From Ophthalmolycus amberensis (Eukaryota > Chordata > Actinopteri > Perciformes > Zoarcidae): DNA of 64,000 nucleotides. Shown here one piece after another: positions 23,701-33,306 of this stretch (positions are counted from its first letter, which is position 1; every line of letters begins with the position of its first letter). The position numbers and the translations under genes are program-made. Under the pieces are notes generated by a model. The model had not been told where the DNA came from. It did no database searches and saw nothing but the letters and a program-made list of their open reading frames with translations. The stretch lies in assembly GCA_024529925.1 (NCBI GenBank), contig JAFEUB010000814.1:1421501-1485500 (forward strand). The letters are read 5' to 3'.

Positions 23701-26700
23701 CTGACTCTCACACTGATAGATGCTGACTTACTGCAGAGCCAAAATAGACCTGTGTGACTTTCACTAGAGCTTTGTATGGTTTCAAATATCATTTCAAGCC
23801 CATGGAAGTCTGCATTTTATATACATTTTAAGTGAATTACAAAGCTTCGTAACTGAGCGATTAGCAGCCTCGCTGCCCTCAACTTAATTGCCTTGCAGGA
23901 CAAACAGAATGTCCTTATCCACAGTCTTACATAACTACACCTTCATGCTGCGAGATCAATTACTGCACGGCACAAACCGGTTGTTTCATACGACAATATG
24001 AAATTAAATGTAGTTCTGTCTCACTTCCTACTGCGATCTCATTTATACAGAGTTCAGTGAGATAAAAGAAAGCTGTGGACAAATGGTAATGTGATGTGAA
24101 GGCTTGCATTGATGATTCATTTAGAGTAACATATTGTCTTGTGCTCAGACTCCAGACTACTGGTGCTACAGAACTTTCTGTAATTTGAAATGTTGAGGCA
24201 GCGTCGACATCACTTTACTCTTGAGCTGAGACTGCAAATGGAGTGAAATCTGTCTGTCTGTCTGTTTGCAGTGCAAACCAACATGAACATATGTACAATG
24301 TACTAAAACAGTGCACAATATTACAGCAAGGAAAACAAGCTTTTTGAAACTTACGTTATGTATAATCGAGATGTGGCGACTTAACAGAGGGACAAAATAT
24401 TAATGATCACCTTAAAATATAGTTGAATTCAATGCAACTGCTCCTGAACACCTTCGTCTCCCAGTCTCAACAGAAACTGAACATTACATGTTGTTGAATT
24501 AGAGTGAATCAGAATAGCTCATTTAAAAATGAAACAATATACAAGCTAAAGGACTAAGGAAGGATATAACATAATATAAGTAAAGACAGCCCTTACATTT
24601 TGTTAATATAGAATTGTGTCAAGGATATGTAGTGAATGGGACATTTTACAGTGGAAAAAAAGACAGCGCTCTCTAGTGGGCAACGTGAATAATGGCAAGA
24701 CTATTTCTTAATTACCATAAACACATCATTTCTGCAATTTCTTGAAATTCATGGGCCGACTGACAAAATCGACCACGCAGATGTATAAAACCAAGTTTAC
24801 ACAACAACCTGGACTGTGAAGCTAAAAAGCCAAACCCACCATGTCCACCTCATAGATCCCCCCGTCATCGATAAAAAAACAGTTGCCCTGTTGCTGCTGC
24901 TGCTGCTGCTGCTGAGGGTGCAGCAGAGCCATGGCCATCTCAAGCCTTTGATCACGCCGCCGATCCAGTGCAATACAGTCCCAGTGTTGTACGAGCTCCC
25001 TCCTAAACTCTTACTTCCCAGACAGATCAGGATCCTTAACATAAAATGGCCAGTGAGACGTCGCGGGTCGGCAGAGCCAATCCACAGCACGAGTGGAGAA
25101 ACACCGAATCCAGAGTGGCCAGTAACCATCCACGTGAATCCTGGAGATGGAGGGAAGCTCTCCTGTCCTGAACTCTAGATGCACGTCCTCCCTCAGTGAC
25201 CTGTCCACTTCCCACTGACAAACTAATCCACCTGAAATTAGCTCATGTCCGGCTCAGTTTAGCAGCCACAGGTTTATTTGACCTTACCAGTGAATGGAGG
25301 CAGCTAACGTCAGAGATCAGCCATTGACTGGAGTGTCTCTGGCATGCAACCATAGTAAAGTATATGAAGCCAAATGTCTACATGTGAAGTCTCAGTTAAA
25401 ACACGAGGGTTTGAATAGTATTTGTTTTGGGGTGATACATTGTGTTTGATATTTATGTTCATAAACTAATTTTGATTAAAATTTCTTAAACGGGACCAGG
25501 AGGATCTCACTTGGTGTGATAAATAAATTGACTTGAGAAATATTGTTTTGGTGCCACTTCTAGACAACCTCTTGTTCCAAGCAAAGGTAATCATGAACAG
25601 GTTGAGTCAAGCTTCTTTCTCCTCCTCTCTCCCTCCTTTTCTCACCTCTTCTCTGGAAATTAACGAGTCCAACCTGTTGACGGTGAGGTACTGATCTGTT
25701 GCCAAAGTTCTCATCCAAATCCAGCACCAGCTAACAACAGCCTAAAACACCTTTCCCTTAAAGCACAACGGTTCACGGCGTTTGGGACAGTCAAAGGACA
25801 TGAAGAAGGTTAACTCTAAGTCTCTCCTCTTGAATTTCTAACGAGTGCTTTATTTTTCTATGTGAGAGCATCCAAAACAAATACCTTTAACGTATTCACC
25901 AGTTCCTTTCATTCAAACCAAAAGAGACATCAACAATAAGCTTAAGATATTTTAAAGCTTTAAAGTTTGGTCCACGACATGACAACCATCTATGGTTGTA
26001 AGTGGCAACCCCCCCCCCCCCCTTACCGTAGAGTGCTTCCAGTAGCGGACAATCTCCTGCAGGTTGGTGGCTGGGTTGAACAGGAAATGCTGCCTCCATT
26101 CATTCCAGTCTAAAGTCATGGTGCCGTCCACATCGATACTGTACAAGCAAAGACAGAGGATAAATAATAATAATAATAATAAACGGTCCAATTAAGACCC
26201 AAGTAACTGGGCCCACGAATTGGCTTATATGTGCAAGAGTGACTTATGTTTTTTGTATTTCAGTGTTGGAGGGAGAAACCGCCAACTAGGGTTGGACAAT
26301 AAATTATCGAATTTTAGGAAAAGTGTATGTTTTACTGACCTAAACTTACAGATATCGTATTTTTTTCTAAATTAGTTTGGCCTTTTTCATTAGAAGAGAG
26401 CTGACAGCAACTGATAGAGAGAGAGAGGTGTGGGATGACATTAAACAAAGGCCTTCAACCAGGGTCTTTGTGATTACACAGTTAGCGACTTAAACTGCAA
26501 CGAGAGAGAGCGAGAGCGAGAGCGAGAGCGAGAGCGAGAGCGAGATTTGACTAATGGCAACGGATAGTGGTGGTGAGGGAGCATGCAAACCAGAAGTAGA
26601 TCACAAGTTACATCATTCAAACCGCCGCCAAATTAATATATCAGTAACAAACGTTTAGCCTACATTAGGTGAATTTCTAAATAAGTTAGCAAACAAAAAT

Positions 26701-29700
26701 GGAGTAACTGAAATATTTCTGAGCTTATTTTTAGTACACGTTGAAACAAATTCACGAAAATAAGGAAACCAAGTGTCTCCCGTGTGGTCTCTGTTACAGT
26801 CAATCTCTGTCCTCGTCTGCTCTGAATGTGCATCTTCCAATTCATTTCCTTCCTCCATGTCAGTGCGGCTGGCTGACACACTCATCAATTACTCTCTGTG
26901 GCTTTTAAACAAATCTGATTCATAGTCATGCACAACCTGCTTCACTTCTCTTTCTAGGTCTCTCTATAATGCGTGCTCCTGTAATCTTCTGCTTCTCACT
27001 TTGACTATGCAAACACAGAACATGCAGTAGAGCTCACTGCATCCGTCAACCTGGTCCGACGAGCAGAGCAAAGAACAGCAAAGACGTGTTGAACAGGATC
27101 CAATTCAAGGCAAGGCAAGGCAAGGCAAGTTTATTTGTATAGCACATTTCAACAACAAGGTAATTCAAAGTGCTTCACATAAAACCATTAAAAGCATCAA
27201 AACATAAGGCAAAAGAAAAGGAGATTTAAAAACAATTAAAGAAACAGTGTAAGAAATAAAATTCAGTAGTAAAATGCAGAAATGCAGGAAATTGATTAAT
27301 ATATTAATTGAATGTGGTTCAATTAAAGGCAGCAGCAAACAGAAAGGTCTTCAATCTTGATTTAAATGAGCTGAGGGTCTCAGCAGACCTGCAGCTTTCT
27401 GGGACTTTGTTCCAGATATGTGGAGCAGAAAAACTGAACGCTGCTTCTCCATGTTTAGTTCTGACTCTGGGAACAGAAAGTAGACCGGTCCCAGACGACC
27501 TGAGGGGTCGGGATGGTTCATAAGGTAGCAGCAGATCAGAGATGTATTTTGGCCCAAAACCATTCAGTGCTTTGTAAACCAACAGCAGGATTTTAAAGTC
27601 AATTCTTTGTTGGACAGGAAGCCAGTGCAAAGACCTCAGAACTGGAGTGATGTGATCCACCCTCCTGGTCTTAGTGAGGACTCGAGCTGCAGCGTTCTGA
27701 ATCAGCTGCAGCTTTCTGACGGACTTTTTACAGAGACCTGTAAACACACCGTTACAGTAGTCCAGTCTGCTGAAGATAAATGCATGGACAAGTTTTTCCA
27801 AATCCTGTTGAGACATAAGTCCTCTAATCCTTGATATATTCTTCAGGTGATAGTAGGCTGATTTTGTAATTGTCTTGATATGGCTGTTCAGGTTGAGGTC
27901 TGAATCCATAACTACACCTAGATTTCTGGCTTGGTTTGTGGGTTTTAACATCAGTGTAATGTGTTGATGTCAAACAGTCCTAACATGTACATTTGACTAT
28001 CGAATTTTGAATAGCATTGTAGTATATAACTGTATGGATGCCTTGCTAAAAATATTGACAAAGAACATCAAGAATAATCAAGGAAACCTTACAAATTAAT
28101 GCAAAAATCACATGATGGAAATGCTTCTTCCAGGGAGTGAAAAGTGTTTATCGTTGCCATGGGCAACAAGTACCAACTGACGTTAGCCTACATTAGCTTA
28201 GCTTAAATAAAACGAGTAGCCATAGTATTACAATTCGGCATTTTTTTACTAAACCAATTACAACTACCAACAAGTCATACCTTCAAGGACCTTAATGTAT
28301 TGTCACATATTGTCAAATAATGAAAAATAAAGGCTTAACTGCCGCGGCAGCTCTCCCAAACAGTGGCAGGAAGTGCCTCTACTAGCTGCCGCTGCTACAT
28401 TTTGAGCTTGCCCTTTCTCCAAACTTTAGAGAAAACTCTCTAAATGTTGGGATTCGTTCTCCAACACAGTCAGACGTCTCGCCAGCTCTTTGTCATGTGG
28501 CTCCGTCAGCACCAGGCCAGGTCTCAGGCTGATCTGCTTATCAGTCCCTCACACTGGTCCCCTCCTTTAACATCTTTCTTTCACTTCAAGGTTCATGAGG
28601 GTTATGCTTGGATCCAGGAACAAGACTTTTAACGCTCACCTAACTCTTTACAGCACAGCAAGTACTGCAGAGAGGCCTTCCTATATTGTTAGCAGCTACA
28701 AAATAAGCAGACATACCTATGAAGGATCTTCTGCGCCTCCTCTTTGCTGATGTCCATTCCCAGATCGGCAAGTGACTGCTTTATCTCCATAAAGTCCACA
28801 CGACCTGTTGAAAATATGAATACACAGTACAATCCCCAGAATTTAGTTTGACTCTTAAGGTAAATCTTCAGCATTCATAAACTTAAAATGTTGCCTAGGT
28901 GAGGTAACTACGGCATACCATCATTGTTTTTGTCCAAGCTCTTGAAGGTAAGACGTAACTTCTTCTCGTGTTCCTTTAGGTACTTGGAGAACTCGTTGAA
29001 GTCGAGCCCGTCATCTTTGTCTTGGTCTCCAGAGGAAATGATTTTCTAAAGAAAACACAGAACATTAGAAATCCAGTTTTTCACATCATAGCGTATATAG
29101 TCTGTTGGCTGTCTGACCCCCTCACTGAGTGGTGGGAGAGGTTTTGGTAAATTCTGCCATTTTTCATACAGCGGTGCTTGATTCTGCCAGTTTGTGGCCG
29201 ACTGTTTATATATTTCCTGCTTTGATTATATTCAGTTACATCTGAATTTAATCACATTGTACTCATTTGGAATGCGCTATTTCAACAAAGGCTGTTCTTG
29301 TTTGCAGAGGGATCATCTAAGATCAAGAGAGAATTTACACTGCTGAAGGTGCACACAACAATGTGCTGATTCAGGTTCAGTTCCTCAGAGGATAAACTGA
29401 AACCTGGACCTCGGTGGTGCTATTGAACGGTCTCAAGAGTCAGGAGCCACGTGGGTGCAATGATATCTACATGGAAATGAATCAATGGAAAGAAAAAAAG
29501 CATCAAGAGCTGAATTATAGACACAACTAACCGAACGAGGCATTTGGAAAAGCAGCCAGTGCGCATGTTTATTATATATCATTATCACATAATTGCACAG
29601 ATATGGAAATAAGCGCCTGTTTTTCAGCACCTGGAATCAATGACCTCTCCTAAGCTTCTTTTCCTGACTCATACTTTTACAGCCATCACACTCACTGATG

Positions 29701-30561
29701 AGCGTGAGGAATGTAAGAGTGTCTGATCGGCAAAGGTGGGACCTTCCTCTTCGAGTCGCAGCCCACAATAAAAGCTCACCTGCACCTATACGGTTTGAAT
29801 TGAGACAGTTTCAGACATTCTGGTGCACCATCTCTTCTTCATCTGCTCTGTACCAGCCTTAGACTGCTGTTATTTTGTGTAGAGAAACCAGATATGATTT
29901 ATTTTTTTACTATCAGGGGGGAAAACATGTGAGAAAATCCTGAGGGAAATGAGACTCAAAAGACTTCCCACAAGAGACTTCAGAAAGAGAGTTTCTGAAA
30001 CTCTCTTGTGGGAAGTTCAACATGTGTATTTAAATTTAAATCAGATTATAAAAACGTCATCCAATATTTGATTTAATCCCTTATAAAAAAAACTAAAGCA
30101 TAATCAAAAGATTAACCAGAAAATATGTTTTAGCTGCAGACCTGAAGTGAAACACACAATAAAGTACCATGTATATAAAAACGTTACTCTGGGAGAGTAA
30201 ATGTACTGAGTCACTTCCCCTGAGGCCTGTACTTTATTGTTAGGGTTAGTCCGGATGAATGCAGAGTAATTGCAATTTGCAGCCTGGCCAGTTCCTTCAG
30301 GAATGCAGCAGCAGACAACGCGAGTCTCTCGTGCTATGCGGCCTGTATGCGACTGGTTACTGTGTCCGTGGCTCTACCTACCTGAGCTGCTCCTTTCCCG
30401 GTTTTGATGCCCATCGCAGCCAGGCCCGCCTTCAGCTCGGACACGTCCACTTTGCCATCCTTGTTGGTGTCCAGCTTGGCGAACAGATCAGCGTACGCTT
30501 TCGACGCATCGTCGGCGCACTGGCAGTCCGTAAAGAACAGCTTCCTTGCGACTTGATACAT
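20783..30561 (-). CDS. slc25a24: Calcium-binding mitochondrial carrier SCaMC-1 (ATP-Mg/phosphate carrier)
   Basis: Ten coding exons: 30561-30382, 29045-28919, 28804-28717, 26138-26027, 23577-23419, 22965-22812, 22676-22569, 22170-22002, 21839-21689 and 20964-20783, about 475 residues. The N-terminal half has four EF-hands with complete loops: DTNKDGKVDVSE, DQDKDDGLDFNE, DKNNDGRVDFME and DVDGTMTLDWNE. The C-terminal half is a three-repeat mitochondrial carrier with PLDRMK, PMEVMK and PLALIR signatures and ends RFGIQK. SCaMC proteins exchange ATP-Mg for phosphate across the inner mitochondrial membrane when cytosolic calcium rises. Two defects are seen. Exon 6 is 154 bases although both flanking phases are 0, so one extra base falls near 22889-22900, between KEGG and SLWRGNG. 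The exon 8/9 join is also one base out of phase. Everything else is intact, so sequencing error is more likely than a pseudogene. Members a24 and a25 are similar; the neighbours support a24. Confidence 0.9.
21230..21249 (+). promoter_or_regulatory. CTCF-like motif inside a probable dispersed repeat
   Basis: TGGCCACTTGGGGGCAGCAG resembles the CTCF consensus, but the surrounding sequence looks like a common fish repeat that carries this word, so it may have no function. It lies in the last intron of slc25a24. Confidence 0.25.
24797..25221 (-). other. GC-richer segment with CTG/CAG repeat, open in several frames
   Basis: This intronic segment of slc25a24 is open for 110-120 codons on plus (24816-25178) and on minus (25129-24797). 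In a further minus frame, two open stretches of about 65 codons are separated by a single TAA near 25011. That frame reads through a CAG run as poly-glutamine, followed by GNCFFIDDGGIYEVDM, and has a possible GT donor just after. I do not recognise the peptide. It may be a decayed coding fragment or only GC-rich DNA with few stops. There is no support for calling a gene. Confidence 0.3.
24892..24914. repeat. (CTG)n trinucleotide repeat
   Basis: About seven or eight CTG units on plus in an slc25a24 intron. Confidence 0.85.
26009..26022. repeat. Poly-C tract next to a splice donor
   Basis: Fourteen C on plus, that is 14 G on minus, starting four bases after the slc25a24 exon 4 boundary (GTAA then G14). 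Confidence 0.9.
26501..26545. repeat. (GAGAGC)n hexanucleotide repeat
   Basis: About seven GAGAGC-type units in slc25a24 intron 3. Confidence 0.85.
27104..27955 (-). mobile_element. 5'-truncated copy of the same L2/CR1-type LINE
   Basis: This is the 3' 850 bases of the element at 17441-19540, inserted in slc25a24 intron 3 in the gene's own orientation. Its open frame (27951-27319) covers about 210 residues of the reverse transcriptase C-terminus and differs from the longer copy at only a few positions, for example TPVLRSLHW against TPVLMSLHW. The pentamer tail is longer here (about five AAGGC-type units, 27104-27126). The 5' break is near 27955; no clear target-site duplication was found. 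Confidence 0.88.
29963..30016. repeat. Near-perfect inverted repeat (hairpin)
   Basis: Arms of about 24 bases (ACTTCCCACAAGAGA at 29963 and TCTCTTGTGGGAAGT ending at 30016 are exact, with further pairing inward) flank a loop of about five bases. It is in the first intron of slc25a24. Confidence 0.8.
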
Positions 30562-31062
30562 TGTTGAAGTGAGAACGAAAAACCACTCTGCACACAGAGA
30601 CCAAATCGGGCAATTAAATTGCTGCGGAAACACACACACACGCACAAGCCCGATGCCTGTGGCTGGCACTTCTGGTTTGGAGCAGCAGGATTTCAGAGAG
30701 GTTTCCGCAGTGCAGCTTGGAGACGAAGTCGCAGCAGAACCCTCATAAGTTGACGCAGTAAAGAATCCGGTACATTAGGCTTCACGTAGATTTAAAGAGG
30801 GCTGTTTGCGGATGAGGTAGGTTGACAGCGTTGAGCAGAAGGGTGGGGACACTTGGTTTCGTTCGCCCGAAGACCTCCTCTTTTACTGCGCGCACACACA
30901 CTGAGACACACCCTTCAGCAGGAACAACACAGGCTGAGGCTAGTATTGCATACTGTATTTACAGATAAGAGCCTACACTATTATTCATGAGAAAGATTTT
31001 ACCTCCTGCTTTTTCCAACTTATCCAAAGTTATCCTTTCTTGTGGGTTTGCGGTGTAACACT

Positions 31063-31065
<3 letters not shown>

Positions 31066-31094
<29 letters not shown>
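31066..31094. repeat. (CA)n microsatellite
   Basis: A CA run upstream of slc25a24. Confidence 0.9.
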
Positions 31095-31097
<3 letters not shown>

Positions 31098-31850
31098 TGC
31101 ATTGCACGCATATACGCATACATGTAGTCTACCCGGAATAGCCTTTCGTGGGCTCCAGCGGTCTGATTCAGTTTAGTGAGTCATACCCACAGGAATCTGG
31201 CAGCAGGAATCCAGGCAAAACATGTCCCCCAAACTTTTTTCAATTGAGGCTTCATTGCTTTGAAGACGAACGAGGCAGAGAGATTGATATGGAGAGGAGG
31301 AGGGGGAGACGATGATTGTTCCGCGGCTGCTTTAGGAAGACTTTGCACCTGGCATGCTGCAGACCTCATGAGCTTTACGTTTGTAAAGACCTCGGTATGC
31401 ATCGATGGTCTTTACAAACTCATGTTGTCCACAAAATAACTTCGAATAAAAATACCAAAAAGTCGTTCTTGTGAATATTCAAGGTTCAGCTCTATTTTCA
31501 TTATAGCACAATACAGCATTACACGTAGCCCCCTCCACACTCCACACACATAAACGCATGACCAAATATTTAAATAAAACAGAATACTCAATACATTAGA
31601 AGAATATATACATCTGCACTAATGTGTGTAATACCAGTGTAATTGTGATGTATATAAATTATAGTGCAAATTTAAAACTTTGGATATTGTGGGGGTCGTG
31701 AAAGAAAATGGCTTGAAAAATGTCAAGTTTAATAAGATTGTCATGGCACTGCCTTGATTGTACCACGAGATGGCGACAAATATTACATAACAGCAGCTGG
31801 TTTCACTTGGTTGTTGTAATCTGTCCAATCGGTGCTGCTGTTGCTTTCAT

Positions 31851-31869
31851 TGGCCGCAAGGGGGCGACG
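31851..31869 (+). promoter_or_regulatory. CTCF-like motif
   Basis: TGGCCGCAAGGGGGCGACG closely follows the CTCF position-weight consensus. It lies between the divergent genes slc25a24 and eeig2. A weaker match, CCACGAGATGGCGAC, lies about 90 bases before it. Confidence 0.45.
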
Positions 31870-31997
31870 GAGGGAGGAGGCGGGCTTTAATAAACTTCCA
31901 TTAAGTAATTTGTCAAAACTGTACATCCGTTTAATCCTGATCTATTTCAAAATAAAAAAGAGGGATATAGACACGTTTCAGTCTAAATGACATGAAT

Positions 31998-33074
31998 CCA
32001 GTGTTAGAAAGTATCTAAGTACATTTTCTCAAGTCCTGAACTTAAGTACAATTTTGAGATACTTGTACTACACTTGAGTATTCAATTTTATGCTCCGTCA
32101 TACTTCTGCTCCAATACATTTGAAATATTGTACTTTTTACTCCACTATATTTATTTGTTAACTTTAGTTATTGCTACTTTGCAGATTGAGAAGAGTGATA
32201 CGAAATATAATCAACAAAAAAAACGTGTTATTAATGAAATTTCAATCAATATTTGTGAACACAAGCTACTCTAAAAGCCAGAAACCAGGTTAGACTCAAA
32301 CGTTTGATGTCATTCAGTATAACGTATGGAGCTACTCCATAGACAATATATAGGAGACTGATTTTGTGGACCCACAGAACGTTTCTTTTCTTTTCTATAC
32401 CCAAATTAACTTAAATCTATCTAATCTAAGTGTTCGCAGTTCTGACACTGAAAATGTCCCATAAACTCAGTATTCCTCTGGGTGCTCTCTCATACAACAT
32501 CTTTCCCAATTCAGTTTCAGATTTTATTCTCGATGACTTCAAAAAATTGAGTTTTAGCACTCTGGTTTTGGGATTCATTGTTTACTAAAGTTTTTAAACT
32601 GTCGTAGATCATACAGTATATAGGAATAACGTTTTGTTGTGTTGTGTATCATTTTGAGGTACTTATACTGTACTTAAGTATTTACATTGCCTCTTTCTAC
32701 CTCTACTCCTCTACATTTCAGAGGTAAACATTGAACATTTCATTCCACTACATTTATTTTATAGCTTTAGCCACGAGTAAAATTAAAGATTATTATTAAT
32801 CCCAAATATCAATCAACTCATGAATCATGATGTATAAGTATAGCTTAAACTACCCAGCAGTATATAAGGTAATTAAAATAACTCAAGCATTACCAGTTGC
32901 AACATTAATTGATGTACACATGAATCCATCAGTAACTATTACCCATATATGAATTATTCTGAGTTGTGCCATTCGGCATGATGAGTAACGTTTGATGCTA
33001 ATACTTAAGCCCATACTTAGTAGTGTTACTATTTTTACTCAAGTACAATATCTGAATACTTCCTCCACCACTGG
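31998..33074. repeat. Composite non-autonomous repeat with imperfect terminal inverted repeats
   Basis: The left end begins CCAGTGTTAGAAAGTAT; the right end, reversed, begins CCAGTGGTGGAGGAAGTAT. Inside, the same AAGTA-rich core (GAGATACTTGTACTACACTT, then CTCCACTATATTTATTTG) occurs near 32055-32160 and again near 32650-32765. Two copies therefore appear nested or joined. This is a very common fish repeat with no coding capacity; its transposon family was not assigned. Confidence 0.65.
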
Positions 33075-33242
33075 TATTTTCTTTAAAATAGGTTTCAAAG
33101 CATACACTTTTATTTTGAAAATCCCCAAGAGGAAGTAGCTCTTCTTCGTCGCCTCAGTTCGTCTTCGTCTCTGATTTGACTGTTGTCACCAGCATCTTCA
33201 CCATCCTCCCACAGCACAACACTGTATCTGAACGACAACACA

Positions 33243-33298
33243 ATGGGGCCGTAATGACAGCGACGAGCGAGATAAGAGCGTCTTCTCGAGAGTACTGA
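33243..33298 (+). promoter_or_regulatory. eeig2: Two overlapping upstream ORFs in the eeig2 5' leader
   Basis: A 3-codon uORF (ATG at 33243, TAA at 33252) overlaps by TAATG a 14-codon uORF (ATG at 33254, TGA ending 33298). Both lie just before the main ATG at 33307, if transcription starts upstream of 33240. Confidence 0.5.
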
Positions 33299-33306
33299 AT
33301 CGGTGT

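Larger units (their letters stand above)
30562..31997. other. slc25a24 5' UTR/promoter and part of divergent intergenic spacer
   Basis: The first few hundred bases are the likely 5' UTR and promoter of minus-strand slc25a24. A CA run follows at 31066-31094 and CTCF-like words at 31763-31777 and 31851-31869. No gene is supported. Confidence 0.5.

Noticed and set aside
24816..25178. 120-codon plus ORF starting with a Leu-rich, signal-peptide-like run
   Set aside because: The Leu run is only the CTG repeat read in one frame, and two minus frames are equally open.
20783..30561. Calling slc25a24 a pseudogene
   Set aside because: All EF-hands, carrier signatures and splice sites are intact and only two single-base shifts are seen, so error is more likely.
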